Assembly: GCA_024280295.1 (NCBI GenBank)
Contig: JAJRQK010000047.1
Span: 62,001-126,000, forward strand
Source of the DNA: Bacteroidota bacterium
GTDB taxonomy: Bacteria > Bacteroidota > Bacteroidia > Flavobacteriales_D > Crocinitomicaceae
Direction of reading: 5' to 3'
Length of the DNA stretch: 64,000 nt
Below, piece by piece: positions 9,966-18,751 of this stretch (its first letter is position 1; each line of letters opens with the position of its first letter). Below the pieces are notes generated by a model. It searched no databases, was not told the origin of the DNA, and saw only the letters and a program-made list of their open reading frames with translations. The translations under genes and the position numbers were made by a program.

Positions 9966-10703
9966 ATGATATCGAAAATCAGAAAAAACCTTAAGCAATT
10001 AAAATCTATTCCAATGTTCCGGATAATTATTGGAAAAACTAGATACTTTTATTACAAAAAATTAAGACGCAAATATCGATCAGTTGATTCGGAGTTTGCT
10101 GTTGTTAACACAGTTGATCATAATGTGAAAAGCTTATCTAAATTTGGTTTTACCAGAATGGATAGGATTATCAAACCACTTTCTGCTATCGAAACTCAAA
10201 ATGATAAGACAAAGTTTTTAATAATTGGGCCAAGAAATGAGGAGGATCTGCTAAACTTAAGCGGACATGGTTTTCCACTGAAAAACATTAGAGGTTTCGA
10301 CTTAATATCCTATTCTCCGTTGATAGACGTTGGCGATATGCACGCCATGCCCTATGACGATAATTCCTTCGATACAGTTATTTGTGGATGGACTATCGCT
10401 TACAGTAATACTCCTGAAAAAGCGGCGACTGAATTTTTAAGAGTTGTAAAGCATGATGGTCTGATCGCGATATCATTAGAATATTCAGAATTGACAAATG
10501 AAGATCAAGTGAAAAAACTGGGATACGCTCTTAATGACACACGCAATAGAACTAACTCAACAGAGTCATTAAAAGCATTATTTCAAAATCATATCGATAA
10601 AGTCTATTTCGAGCATGACGCACCTATGCGAATTTCCCACACCTTAAATGAAACTAAAAGAAATGTATCATCCATTGTATTGATCTTTTCTGTAAAAAAA
10701 TAG
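9966..10703 (+). CDS. Class I SAM-dependent methyltransferase
   Basis: The 245-residue protein has a Rossmann-type methyltransferase core. FLIIGPRNEEDL near residue 85 stands in place of the usual glycine-rich motif I, followed by a motif II acidic stretch (IRGFDLI), VGDMHAMPYDDNSFD near 120-135 (typical motif III/IV) and CGWTIAYSNTPEKAATEFLRVVK (motif V and following helix). The N-terminal 60 residues are basic and may touch membrane or substrate. It starts the plus-strand glycan locus, with the dioxygenase gene two bases downstream, so modifying a sugar or lipid-linked intermediate is plausible. The substrate is unknown, and the degenerate motif I leaves some doubt about activity. Confidence 0.75.
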   Translation: MISKIRKNLKQLKSIPMFRIIIGKTRYFYYKKLRRKYRSVDSEFAVVNTVDHNVKSLSKFGFTRMDRIIKPLSAIETQNDKTKFLIIGPRNEEDLLNLSGHGFPLKNIRGFDLISYSPLIDVGDMHAMPYDDNSFDTVICGWTIAYSNTPEKAATEFLRVVKHDGLIAISLEYSELTNEDQVKKLGYALNDTRNRTNSTESLKALFQNHIDKVYFEHDAPMRISHTLNETKRNVSSIVLIFSVKK

Positions 10704-10705
10704 TC

Positions 10706-11734
10706 ATGTCGTCCACTTCAAGGTTTTTAAGAGTTATTTATTTTCTCCCCACACTATTTCTTTATTCATGGGGACTATTGATATTTAAAGTTTCAGGAAA
10801 AACTCCTAAACTTTCTTATAAAAGTTTAAGATTTCTACATGTAATAACGAACGGTTGGATTAATACATTTTCTAACAAATTGATTTCTTTTACGAGACGT
10901 CCGAAAAAAAGCAGTGAAAATATTCATTCCGTATTAGGAGACTTTAGCAATGAAAAAATTGATAAAATCATTGATTCCTTAAATAAAGATGGTTGCTACA
11001 TTTTTGAAGAAAAATTATCACCTCAAATAATTCAGGACATCTCAGATTTTGGAAGTACAACCCCTGCTCAACGAATGGAAGGTTTGGGTAAATATGATAA
11101 CAACGGAACCATTGTCAATAAAAATACTATTCCAGAATCTCCGAGATACCAATTCAAGAATGAACAATTGCTCCAAAACAAAAACTTAACGAATGTTATC
11201 TGTGATGATTTATTCCTCACTATTTCTGAGAAATACTTAAAATGTCGTCCAATATTTGACTACTTCGTAATGTGGTGGAGCTTTCCATATCGTGGTAAAA
11301 TGACTAGTGAAGCTGCACAAAAGTATCACTTTGACATGGATAGGATTAAGTTTCTTAAATTCTTTTTCTATGTCACGGATGTTGACACAAATTCAGGTCC
11401 TCACTGCTTTGTTAAAGGAAGTCATAATCACAAACACACTAAGCTTAGAAAGGATGGAAGAATTGAAGATTCTGAAATAGAAAAATACAGTAAAAAAGAG
11501 AACATAGTAGAAATATGTGGTCAAAAAGGAACTGTTATGATTGTTGACACTATAGGTTTTCATAAAGGAAAAGTTCTTACAGAAAACTCCAGATTACTTT
11601 TCCAAATTTTGTACTCTAATAGCCTTTTTGGCGCGAAAACTAATTGTATTGAACTACCCAAAAATGTTTATGAAGACAATAAAGACTTTTTAGAAGCAAA
11701 TAGGGATGTTTTCAATAAAACATTGACCTATTAA
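10706..11734 (+). CDS. Phytanoyl-CoA dioxygenase (PhyH)-like Fe(II)/2-oxoglutarate oxygenase
   Basis: The 342-residue product has a hydrophobic N-terminal segment (about residues 8-28), then a PhyH-type jelly-roll. HFDMD near residue 209 supplies the metal-binding His and Asp. GPHCFVKGSHNHK follows near 232. GFHKG near residue 285 gives the second His, and NSRLLFQ near 294 gives the 2-oxoglutarate-binding Arg. Enzymes of this family hydroxylate small molecules, lipids or sugars. It lies two bases after the methyltransferase and before the glycosyltransferase genes, so it may hydroxylate a glycan or lipid precursor; that is inference. The metal triad looks complete, so activity is expected. 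Confidence 0.75.
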   Translation: MSSTSRFLRVIYFLPTLFLYSWGLLIFKVSGKTPKLSYKSLRFLHVITNGWINTFSNKLISFTRRPKKSSENIHSVLGDFSNEKIDKIIDSLNKDGCYIFEEKLSPQIIQDISDFGSTTPAQRMEGLGKYDNNGTIVNKNTIPESPRYQFKNEQLLQNKNLTNVICDDLFLTISEKYLKCRPIFDYFVMWWSFPYRGKMTSEAAQKYHFDMDRIKFLKFFFYVTDVDTNSGPHCFVKGSHNHKHTKLRKDGRIEDSEIEKYSKKENIVEICGQKGTVMIVDTIGFHKGKVLTENSRLLFQILYSNSLFGAKTNCIELPKNVYEDNKDFLEANRDVFNKTLTY

Positions 11735-11828
11735 TATTAAATAAACAACTATACATGTTTAATGCACATCCAATTAAGCATTTAAGCCGATATTACCGAG
11801 AATCATTAAATTGCCCCATAATTTTAGG

Positions 11829-13124
11829 ATGAAAAAGGTTCTTATTATAACATATCACTGGCCACCTTCTGGTGGAATCTCCGTACTAAGATGCCTCAAA
11901 TTCGCGAAGTATTTAAGGAGTTTTGGCTGGGAACCTATTATTTACACTGCAAAAGATCCTGCTTATCAGTACTACGATTCTAACAATGAAAAAGATATAC
12001 CATCTGGACTTGAAATTCACAAAGTCAAGATTTCGGAACCAATAAATGCGTTTAAAAAATTATCTGGCCGGAAAAAAAAGGCTCCAATGCAAGAAATCAC
12101 CTCAGTTTCTGCCAATAAACGATCTATAATTGATGAATTTGCAATGTGGATTCGTGGAAATTTCTTCATTCCAGATGCACGATACAGATGGATCAAACCT
12201 TCAGTGAAATATTTAACTAACTACCTTGAGAATAACTCCATCGATGCCATTCTTACCGACGGTCCAACCCATACGAATACAGTAATAGGGATGCGAGTCG
12301 CTCAACATTTTGGAATTCCCTGGCTGGCTGATTTTCAAGACCCATGGACACAAGTTGATTATTATGCAAAAATGCACATCGGTAAACGCGCTGATCGAAA
12401 ACACAAAGCCCTCGAACAGGAAGTATTTAAAACTGCATCGAAAACGACAATTGCAAGTCCAACTTGGAAAACAGAACTAGAGTCCATTGGGGCAAAAAAC
12501 GTTAGTGTAATCTACTACGGTTTTGACGAAGATGATTTTAATAATTATCGGATTCAAAAAGATGACCATTTTACATTATTTCATGGAGGTCTGCTAGGAA
12601 GTGATCGAAATCCAGAACAGTTTTTGAAAGCTTTGCAAAAGCTCCGAAACGAACTGCCAGATCAAGGTAAATCGATTCGTTTGCGACTTGCTGGAGAGGT
12701 TGATCGATCGGTTGTGAAGATGATTGAAGAATGTCAACTTACAGATATTACAACTTATCTTGGAATGATTCCTAGATCTGATGTCTATACAGAATACTCA
12801 AAGGCATCTATGCTATTACTTCCAATTAATATAGCTGTGAATGCAAAAGGTAGAATCCCAGGGAAATTATTCGAAATGCTTCGATCTGGAAAGCCCATTT
12901 TAGTCTTCGGCCCTAATGATGGAGATGTAAAAGAAATTGTAGAAAAAAAGAAAAGAGGAAAGTCATTTGAATATGATCAGTTCAAAGAAATATATTCGTT
13001 CTTATATGATTCGATCAATAACGGGAATGTCACTGATTTCGATTCAGAATCGAGCATTTCTGAGTATTCAAATAGGCTTATCACTGAAAAAATTGCACAT
13101 TATCTTGACGAAATCGTTCTTTGA
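11829..13124 (+). CDS. Glycosyltransferase family 4-like protein
   Basis: The 431-residue protein has the two-domain GT-B layout of GT4 enzymes. The N-terminus VLIITYHWPPSGG is the typical first strand and loop, DFQDPWT near residue 165 is common in this subfamily, and the C-terminal half carries FHGGLLG, LRLAGE and PINIAVNAKGRIPGKLFEML, the nucleotide-sugar binding region with its conserved Glu. I choose the ATG at 11829 over a TTG 18 bases upstream because the N-terminal strand should begin at once. It would add a sugar to the glycan at the inner membrane. Donor and acceptor are unknown. Confidence 0.8.
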   Translation: MKKVLIITYHWPPSGGISVLRCLKFAKYLRSFGWEPIIYTAKDPAYQYYDSNNEKDIPSGLEIHKVKISEPINAFKKLSGRKKKAPMQEITSVSANKRSIIDEFAMWIRGNFFIPDARYRWIKPSVKYLTNYLENNSIDAILTDGPTHTNTVIGMRVAQHFGIPWLADFQDPWTQVDYYAKMHIGKRADRKHKALEQEVFKTASKTTIASPTWKTELESIGAKNVSVIYYGFDEDDFNNYRIQKDDHFTLFHGGLLGSDRNPEQFLKALQKLRNELPDQGKSIRLRLAGEVDRSVVKMIEECQLTDITTYLGMIPRSDVYTEYSKASMLLLPINIAVNAKGRIPGKLFEMLRSGKPILVFGPNDGDVKEIVEKKKRGKSFEYDQFKEIYSFLYDSINNGNVTDFDSESSISEYSNRLITEKIAHYLDEIVL

Positions 13125-13143
13125 AAAAATCAGCTAACTACAC

Positions 13144-14619
13144 ATGAAAGTACTATTTTACTCAACATACCACTTCAATACTGAAACATTTGGTCCGTAT
13201 CTTGAAATAATTCAAGAGCATCTCGATAAGGGTGATGAAGTTATTTTTCTAAGTTGTAATGGAGAGCTAAGTAGTTGTCAAACCAACCCGAACCATTCAA
13301 CGTTGATTTGTAAAACTTGTGTCAGTATGAGGCAGAATGGTTTGAAAAATTTAAGTTCTGATATCCAACAAATTCAAATTGAGAATATCATCCCCAAAAA
13401 TTCCATTAATTCTCACCTACAGTTAATCAATTATGAATCTGTGGATGCTTTTAAAAGTACCTATATAGAGTCTTTTGATATAGGAATGGCTGTTTTATCA
13501 ACTGTCATATCCATCTTCAGAGATCCTTCTCCTAACTTGGAGAAACATAAAAAACTGATAGAAAATCAATGGGAATCATCACTGTGGGTATATGAGGTGA
13601 TTAAAAAAATTATTAATGACGAACAAATAGAGTTAGTATATGTATTCAATGCAAGATTTGCGGTATTGCGAGCGTGTTTACGGGCATGTGAAAATAAAAC
13701 GGTGAATTGTCATGTTTTGGAAGAAGGTCAAGACAGGAAACATTACTCAGTTTGGAAAAATTCAATGCCACATTCATTGACTTATGTAGAAAAAACGATA
13801 CAGGAACTTTGGGATTCTGGAAGTAATACGAAGGAACAGGATGCTTTCGAATATTTTAAAAATAGAAGCCAAGGTAAAAATAATCGAGTAGGTCATTTTA
13901 CGGCCGGACAGAAAAAAGATAAACTCCCCGAAGGATGGGACTCTACCAAGCAAAATATCGCGATTTATATCTCTAGCGAGGATGAATTTGTTGCCATCGG
14001 TCCTGAATGGGAAAACAAAGTTTACAAATCTCAACTGGAAGCAATTAAACAAATTAGTGATTCGCTTTCTAATGATAATAATTTTGTCTTGTATGTTAGA
14101 GTTCATCCAAATTTACACGGTATTCTAAATGAATCTGTTACCTCACTATATGCATTAAGAAGGGAGAATGTTGTAATTATTCCTGCAGATAGCCCTGTAA
14201 GCTCATACGGACTAATGTTTAACGCTGACAAAGTACTTTCTTTTGGATCATCGATGAGTATAGAAGCGACTGCATTCGGTAAGGTCTCCATTCTTGCTGG
14301 AAATGGTTTCTATATGAACTTGGGGAGCACTTATAACCCAAAGAGTCATTCCGATTTAATTGAGTTAATCAAAAATGATGACCTTAAGCCTAAGCCTATT
14401 TTAGGAGCTATGAAGTATGCAAATTTCTTGTTGCATTTTGGAAATCAATATCAATTTTTTGAAAGAACTTCCACTTTTGAAGGAAAGCTAAATGGAAAAT
14501 GGTTTGGTCCAAATAAACCTTACCTAATTATTCGAAAAATTGGTCGCGCTATACGTCTTAAAAAAGAGAAAAAACTGAAAGAACAGAATATAAAAGCCAT
14601 TCGAACTTTTCAAAATTGA
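13144..14619 (+). CDS. Predicted capsule/surface-glycan transferase-like protein with N-terminal cysteine cluster
   Basis: The 491-residue soluble protein starts VLFYSTYHFNTETFGPYLE, a first strand of the kind found in GT-B glycan transferases. It then has four cysteines (CNGELSSC, then CKTC) within residues 38-60, suggesting a metal or structural site. The C-terminal half has VRVHPNLHG and LSFGSSMSIEATAFGK, resembling the donor-binding half of capsule or CDP-glycerol-type transferases. It follows the GT4 gene by about 20 bases. I infer a glycan transferase; no precise family is recognised. A role in transferring a nonulosonate is possible given the downstream Pse genes. Confidence 0.55.
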   Translation: MKVLFYSTYHFNTETFGPYLEIIQEHLDKGDEVIFLSCNGELSSCQTNPNHSTLICKTCVSMRQNGLKNLSSDIQQIQIENIIPKNSINSHLQLINYESVDAFKSTYIESFDIGMAVLSTVISIFRDPSPNLEKHKKLIENQWESSLWVYEVIKKIINDEQIELVYVFNARFAVLRACLRACENKTVNCHVLEEGQDRKHYSVWKNSMPHSLTYVEKTIQELWDSGSNTKEQDAFEYFKNRSQGKNNRVGHFTAGQKKDKLPEGWDSTKQNIAIYISSEDEFVAIGPEWENKVYKSQLEAIKQISDSLSNDNNFVLYVRVHPNLHGILNESVTSLYALRRENVVIIPADSPVSSYGLMFNADKVLSFGSSMSIEATAFGKVSILAGNGFYMNLGSTYNPKSHSDLIELIKNDDLKPKPILGAMKYANFLLHFGNQYQFFERTSTFEGKLNGKWFGPNKPYLIIRKIGRAIRLKKEKKLKEQNIKAIRTFQN

Positions 14620-14682
14620 GTTCATTAAAAATGAAGCATCGATCTCCTTGCATCAAATCAACGCGGAAATTAATTAATTGTG

Positions 14683-14690
14683 TATTTTTG
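14683..14690 (+). promoter_or_regulatory. Candidate -7 promoter element upstream of pseB
   Basis: TATTTTTG fits TAnnTTTG and lies 20 bases before the GTG start of pseB, in the 90-base gap after the preceding gene. No TTG is at the ideal -33 position. It could give the Pse genes their own promoter inside the locus. Confidence 0.4.
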
Positions 14691-14709
14691 GATACTCAAA
14701 GAATGAAGC

Positions 14710-15720
14710 GTGAAAGATAAATCGATATTAATAACAGGAGGTACAGGATCACTTGGAAAAGCCTTAACAACACACATTTTAACCAACTTTCCTAGTATCA
14801 AACGACTGGTCATTTTTTCAAGAGATGAACAGAAACAATTTGAGATGCAGCAAGACTTTCCGAGTCATCTTTATCCTCAAATTCGATTTTTTATCGGAGA
14901 TGTACGCGATCAAGAAAGGTTGGAACGAGCATTTTCAGATATTGATTATGTAATACATGCAGCTGCAATGAAGCATGTTCATATAGCCGAATACAATCCG
15001 GACGAGTGTGTTAAGACAAATGTAAATGGTGCGGAAAATGTGATTAAGGCAGCCTTAAAGTCTAATGTTACAGATGTAGTTGCACTTTCTACTGATAAGG
15101 CATGCGCTCCAATTAACCTTTATGGTGCAACAAAATTAACTTCTGATAAACTCTTTATTGCTGCAAATAATATTCGTGGGAAAAAAGATATCAAGTTTTC
15201 AGTAGTTCGCTATGGCAACGTAATGGGATCTAATGGGTCTGTTATTCCATTTTTCATAAAAAGAAAGAAAATTGACAGTATTTTACCAATCACAGTGGAA
15301 ACAATGACCCGATTCAATATTTCTCTGCAAGGTGGTGTTGACATGGTTATGCATGCATTAAATACTGCTTGGGGAGGTGAAATATTTGTTCCGAAAATTC
15401 CTTCATATCGAATAATGGATGTTGCAGAAGCAATTGGTCCAGATTGCGAGAAACCAGTAATTGGAATAAGACCTGGAGAGAAAATCCATGAAGAAATGAT
15501 TACTGCTTCAGATTCGTTCTTTACTTACGACCTCGGAAAATATTACGTAATTCTACCGCAAACACCTAATTGGAATATCGAAGAATTTGAAAAGCATTTC
15601 GATACTAAAAAAGTCCCAGAAGGATTTTCATACAATTCAAATAACAATGCAAACTGGGAGAGTATTGGAAGTCTTAGAGAATTAATTAAAACTCACGTGG
15701 ATCCCACATTTGAAGTATGA
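14710..15720 (+). CDS. pseB: UDP-N-acetylglucosamine 4,6-dehydratase (inverting), first Pse enzyme
   Basis: The 336-residue short-chain dehydrogenase-type enzyme converts UDP-GlcNAc to the 4-keto-6-deoxy-L-arabino sugar, step one of pseudaminic acid synthesis. It has the nucleotide motif GGTGSLGK at residues 8-15, AAAMKHVHIAEYNP near residue 85, the STDKA active-site stretch near 130 and YGATK near 140. AAAMKHVHIAEYNP and the short length mark the PseB/FlaA1 group. Translation must start at GTG 14710, since the nearby ATG at 14703 is out of frame. The stop overlaps the pseC start in ATGA, so the two are co-translated. Confidence 0.92.
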   Translation: MKDKSILITGGTGSLGKALTTHILTNFPSIKRLVIFSRDEQKQFEMQQDFPSHLYPQIRFFIGDVRDQERLERAFSDIDYVIHAAAMKHVHIAEYNPDECVKTNVNGAENVIKAALKSNVTDVVALSTDKACAPINLYGATKLTSDKLFIAANNIRGKKDIKFSVVRYGNVMGSNGSVIPFFIKRKKIDSILPITVETMTRFNISLQGGVDMVMHALNTAWGGEIFVPKIPSYRIMDVAEAIGPDCEKPVIGIRPGEKIHEEMITASDSFFTYDLGKYYVILPQTPNWNIEEFEKHFDTKKVPEGFSYNSNNNANWESIGSLRELIKTHVDPTFEV

Positions 15721-16916
15721 TGAATCCGATTCCATACGGTCGCCAATCAATCGATGAGGACGATATCAAAGCGGTTGTGGAAACGCTAAAGGCTGACTAT
15801 TTAACTCAAGGTCCTAAGATTGCTGAATTTGAAAAAGATTTCGCAAAATACGTAGGTGCAAAACATGCTGTCGCTGTAAGTAATGGAACAGCAGCTTTAC
15901 ATCTTTCTGTTATGGCGTTAGGATTAAAACCTAACGAATTTGTAATCTGTACTCCGATTACGTTTGCAGCATCAGTAAACTGCGTAAAATATTGTGGAGG
16001 TGAGGTCCTTTTCGCGGACATTGATCCAGAAACTTATTTAATTGATATTGAATCAATTAAAGAACTAATTAGAACGAATCAAGATAAGACAATTAAAGGA
16101 ATAATTCCCGTTGATTTTGCTGGACGAGTGCCACAATTAGATGCAATTAAAAAACTTGCTGATAAGCATGACTTATGGATTTTGGAAGATGCTTGCCATG
16201 CACCCGGCGGTTTTTTCAATGACCGTGATGGAGTAAAACAACTTGTCGGTAACGGCGAAATATCCGACCTGTCTGTTTTTTCGTTTCATCCTGTTAAGCA
16301 TATAGCTACCGCTGAAGGAGGCATGATTACAACAAACAATACTCAGCACTACAAAAATCTGCTTGAGTTAAGGACTCATGGTATAACTCGAAATTCTAGT
16401 GTTTTCGAAAATTCAATTGAATTAGCAAATGGTAATAGCACACAAGCAAATCTGAACTATCCAGGTTGGTATATGGAGATGCAAAATCTTGGATACAACT
16501 ACCGCCTAACGGATATTCAAGCAGCACTTGGAATTACTCAATTAAAGAAAGCTCCAGCTGGAATTGAGCGAAGACGAGCAATTGCGAAAAAATACACAAC
16601 TGCATTTGAAGGCATTTCACAAATCATACGATCCTCTGGGAATATCGAAGGTCATGCCTATCACTTATATATCTTAGAAGTTGAAAATAGAAGAGGGCTA
16701 TATGACTATTTGAGACAAAACAAAATCTATGCTCAAATACATTACATCCCTGTACATTTAATGCCCTTTTATCGCGAATCAGGCTGGAAGGAAGACGATT
16801 TAGCCAATGCTGAAACATATTACAGTCGATGCATAAGTCTACCGATGTTTCCAACCTTAAAAGAAGAAGAGCAAGAATTTGTAATTGAACAAATTACAAA
16901 ATTCTACGAAATTTAA
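15717..16916 (+). CDS. pseC: UDP-4-amino-4,6-dideoxy-N-acetyl-L-altrosamine transaminase
   Basis: The 399-residue PLP enzyme of the DegT/DnrJ/EryC1 family aminates the 4-keto product of PseB. The start NPIPYGRQSIDEDDI is typical of PseC. SNGTAALHLS near residue 56 and EDACHAPGG near 160 line the cofactor site, and HPVKHIATAEGG near 190-201 holds the PLP-binding lysine. It overlaps pseB by four bases (ATGATGA), which fits their consecutive reactions. Length is close to other PseC proteins. Confidence 0.92.
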   Translation: MMNPIPYGRQSIDEDDIKAVVETLKADYLTQGPKIAEFEKDFAKYVGAKHAVAVSNGTAALHLSVMALGLKPNEFVICTPITFAASVNCVKYCGGEVLFADIDPETYLIDIESIKELIRTNQDKTIKGIIPVDFAGRVPQLDAIKKLADKHDLWILEDACHAPGGFFNDRDGVKQLVGNGEISDLSVFSFHPVKHIATAEGGMITTNNTQHYKNLLELRTHGITRNSSVFENSIELANGNSTQANLNYPGWYMEMQNLGYNYRLTDIQAALGITQLKKAPAGIERRRAIAKKYTTAFEGISQIIRSSGNIEGHAYHLYILEVENRRGLYDYLRQNKIYAQIHYIPVHLMPFYRESGWKEDDLANAETYYSRCISLPMFPTLKEEEQEFVIEQITKFYEI

Positions 16917-17025
16917 AGCTTGATATACAACCATCTATTTTTTGGTACTACTAACTTAGTCTCGATTCTAAAATATTGTCAGATTGTATAGCTAATAAAA
17001 CAAAATTAATCTAAGCGATAACCAA

Positions 17026-17706
17026 ATGAATGTAGCAATAATTCCAGCACGAGGAGGCAGTAAAAGAATTCCACGAAAGAACATTAAACATTTTCATGGA
17101 AAACCAATAATTGCTTACGCTATCGAAAATGCGGTATCCAGTGGACTTTTTGACGAAATTTTTGTTTCAACAGATGACCAAGAAATTGCAGATATCGCTG
17201 TGTCGTTCGGTGCAAAAGTACCAACCCTAAGATCAAAAAAAAATGCAGATGATTTTGCTTCAACATCAGATGTGTTGCTTGAGGTTATTGAATATTACAA
17301 GGGAAATAACACTCCAATATCCTTCGCGTGTTGCATCTATCCTACTTCACCACTAATTAGTGAAAATGATTTGAGATCAGCACATTCGATCTTCAATTCA
17401 GGGAAATTTGATACGCTAATGTCCTCTGTTGAATTTTCATTCCCAATTCAGAGAGCATTCAACTTAACTGAATCAAACCAAATTGAATTAATTCAGCCCG
17501 AACATATACATAGCAGATCACAAGACCTAAGATCTTCGTTTCATGATGCTGGTGCATTCTACTTTATTAATGTTAAATCTTTTTTAACTAATCGAACATT
17601 ATGGGATGGTGAAATTGGCGCCTATGTAATGCCCGAATCCAAAGTTCAAGACATTGATAGCTTAGAGGATTGGAAAATTGCTGAGATAAAATTTTCTAAT
17701 CTTTAA
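17026..17706 (+). CDS. pseF: Pseudaminic acid cytidylyltransferase
   Basis: The 226-residue protein activates pseudaminic acid with CTP to CMP-Pse, the donor for transferases. The N-terminal PARGGSKRIPRKN (residues 6-18) is the CTP-binding loop of CMP-sugar synthetases. CCIYPTSPLISENDL and VQDIDSLEDWKIAE are also typical, the latter including the metal-binding aspartate near the C-terminus. PseF and NeuA/LegF are close; the Pse neighbours decide for PseF. It is 110 bases after pseC. Confidence 0.88.
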   Translation: MNVAIIPARGGSKRIPRKNIKHFHGKPIIAYAIENAVSSGLFDEIFVSTDDQEIADIAVSFGAKVPTLRSKKNADDFASTSDVLLEVIEYYKGNNTPISFACCIYPTSPLISENDLRSAHSIFNSGKFDTLMSSVEFSFPIQRAFNLTESNQIELIQPEHIHSRSQDLRSSFHDAGAFYFINVKSFLTNRTLWDGEIGAYVMPESKVQDIDSLEDWKIAEIKFSNL

Positions 17707-17821
17707 AACATCAATCCACCCTAGAATTAAAAACGGAGAGTTAAGATACTCAAGATGATTCAGAATTAAACGTTATTTTGTATCCTTGGAAAAAATTAGA
17801 ACTAATTTTCATATAAATTAA

Positions 17822-18751
17822 ATGAAAGCACTTTTGATTGGTTGTGGGGGTATTGGTGCACTATACGACTTCAATACAGACCAAATACTTACACATGCTA
17901 AGGCTTTGAGTACTTCTGGAATTGAGTTCGATCTATTCGACACGAACATTGAACTAGCAGAAAAAATTGGCCAAAGGTACAATGCTAAAATTCTGAAGGA
18001 AATCTCTCAATCAACTTTTCAAAACTATACATTAGTTTCAATTTGCACCCCAACAGAGTTTCATTTTCACTATTTAAAACTGGCTCTAAAATCAGGGATT
18101 CCAACTATTATTTGTGAAAAACCTATTAGCTTGAATTTAGAGGAGTTAGATCAAATTGAAAAAGACTATAATAATTCCAGTTCCATTGTTTCAGTTAATT
18201 ACATTCGTCGATTTACTCCAACATTCAAGCGTTTGAAATCAACGATTGAGAATGAGGTGATTGGCAAACCAAAATCTATTCTTGTTAACTATAATCGAGG
18301 ATTTATGAATTATGGAAGTCATGCATGGGATACAATAGTGTTTTTAACCAATATAGAAATCGCCACTGAAAACTATAATGTAATATCAACTCAGGAATTC
18401 AAAAAGGATGATCCCCTACTCGATGTTGAAATTTACTCGAATGAAACTAAAATTCATTTTCAAAGTGTCATATCTAAAAAGCCCGTATTCGATATAGAAC
18501 TTATTTATTCTAATGCTGAGATTTATATGACTTATTACGGAAACACAATTAAATTTATCAAACGCATACCTGCCAGTACTGGCGACGAGCAATTTAAAGA
18601 AAAAATTCTGTATATAGAAGAAGACGCATTGAAGGACTATTTGAAATATTCTCTTGCGTATCAACTAAATATTAAGAATCGGGCTGACAGTAATTTTATG
18701 GAAAGTATAAGATTAAATAGATCCATGTTAAAAATAATAAACAAGCAATAA
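17822..18751 (+). CDS. Gfo/Idh/MocA-family oxidoreductase
   Basis: The 309-residue protein has an N-terminal Rossmann fold (GCGGIGALYD, residues 7-16) and the family hallmark CEKPISLNLEEL near residue 98, whose Lys sits in the active site. It uses NAD(P) to oxidise or reduce a sugar or sugar nucleotide. It overlaps the next gene, an aminotransferase, by one base (TAATG). That pairing suggests a keto sugar made here and aminated by the neighbour, giving an amino sugar not needed for the standard Pse pathway. Substrate unknown. Confidence 0.75.
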   Translation: MKALLIGCGGIGALYDFNTDQILTHAKALSTSGIEFDLFDTNIELAEKIGQRYNAKILKEISQSTFQNYTLVSICTPTEFHFHYLKLALKSGIPTIICEKPISLNLEELDQIEKDYNNSSSIVSVNYIRRFTPTFKRLKSTIENEVIGKPKSILVNYNRGFMNYGSHAWDTIVFLTNIEIATENYNVISTQEFKKDDPLLDVEIYSNETKIHFQSVISKKPVFDIELIYSNAEIYMTYYGNTIKFIKRIPASTGDEQFKEKILYIEEDALKDYLKYSLAYQLNIKNRADSNFMESIRLNRSMLKIINKQ

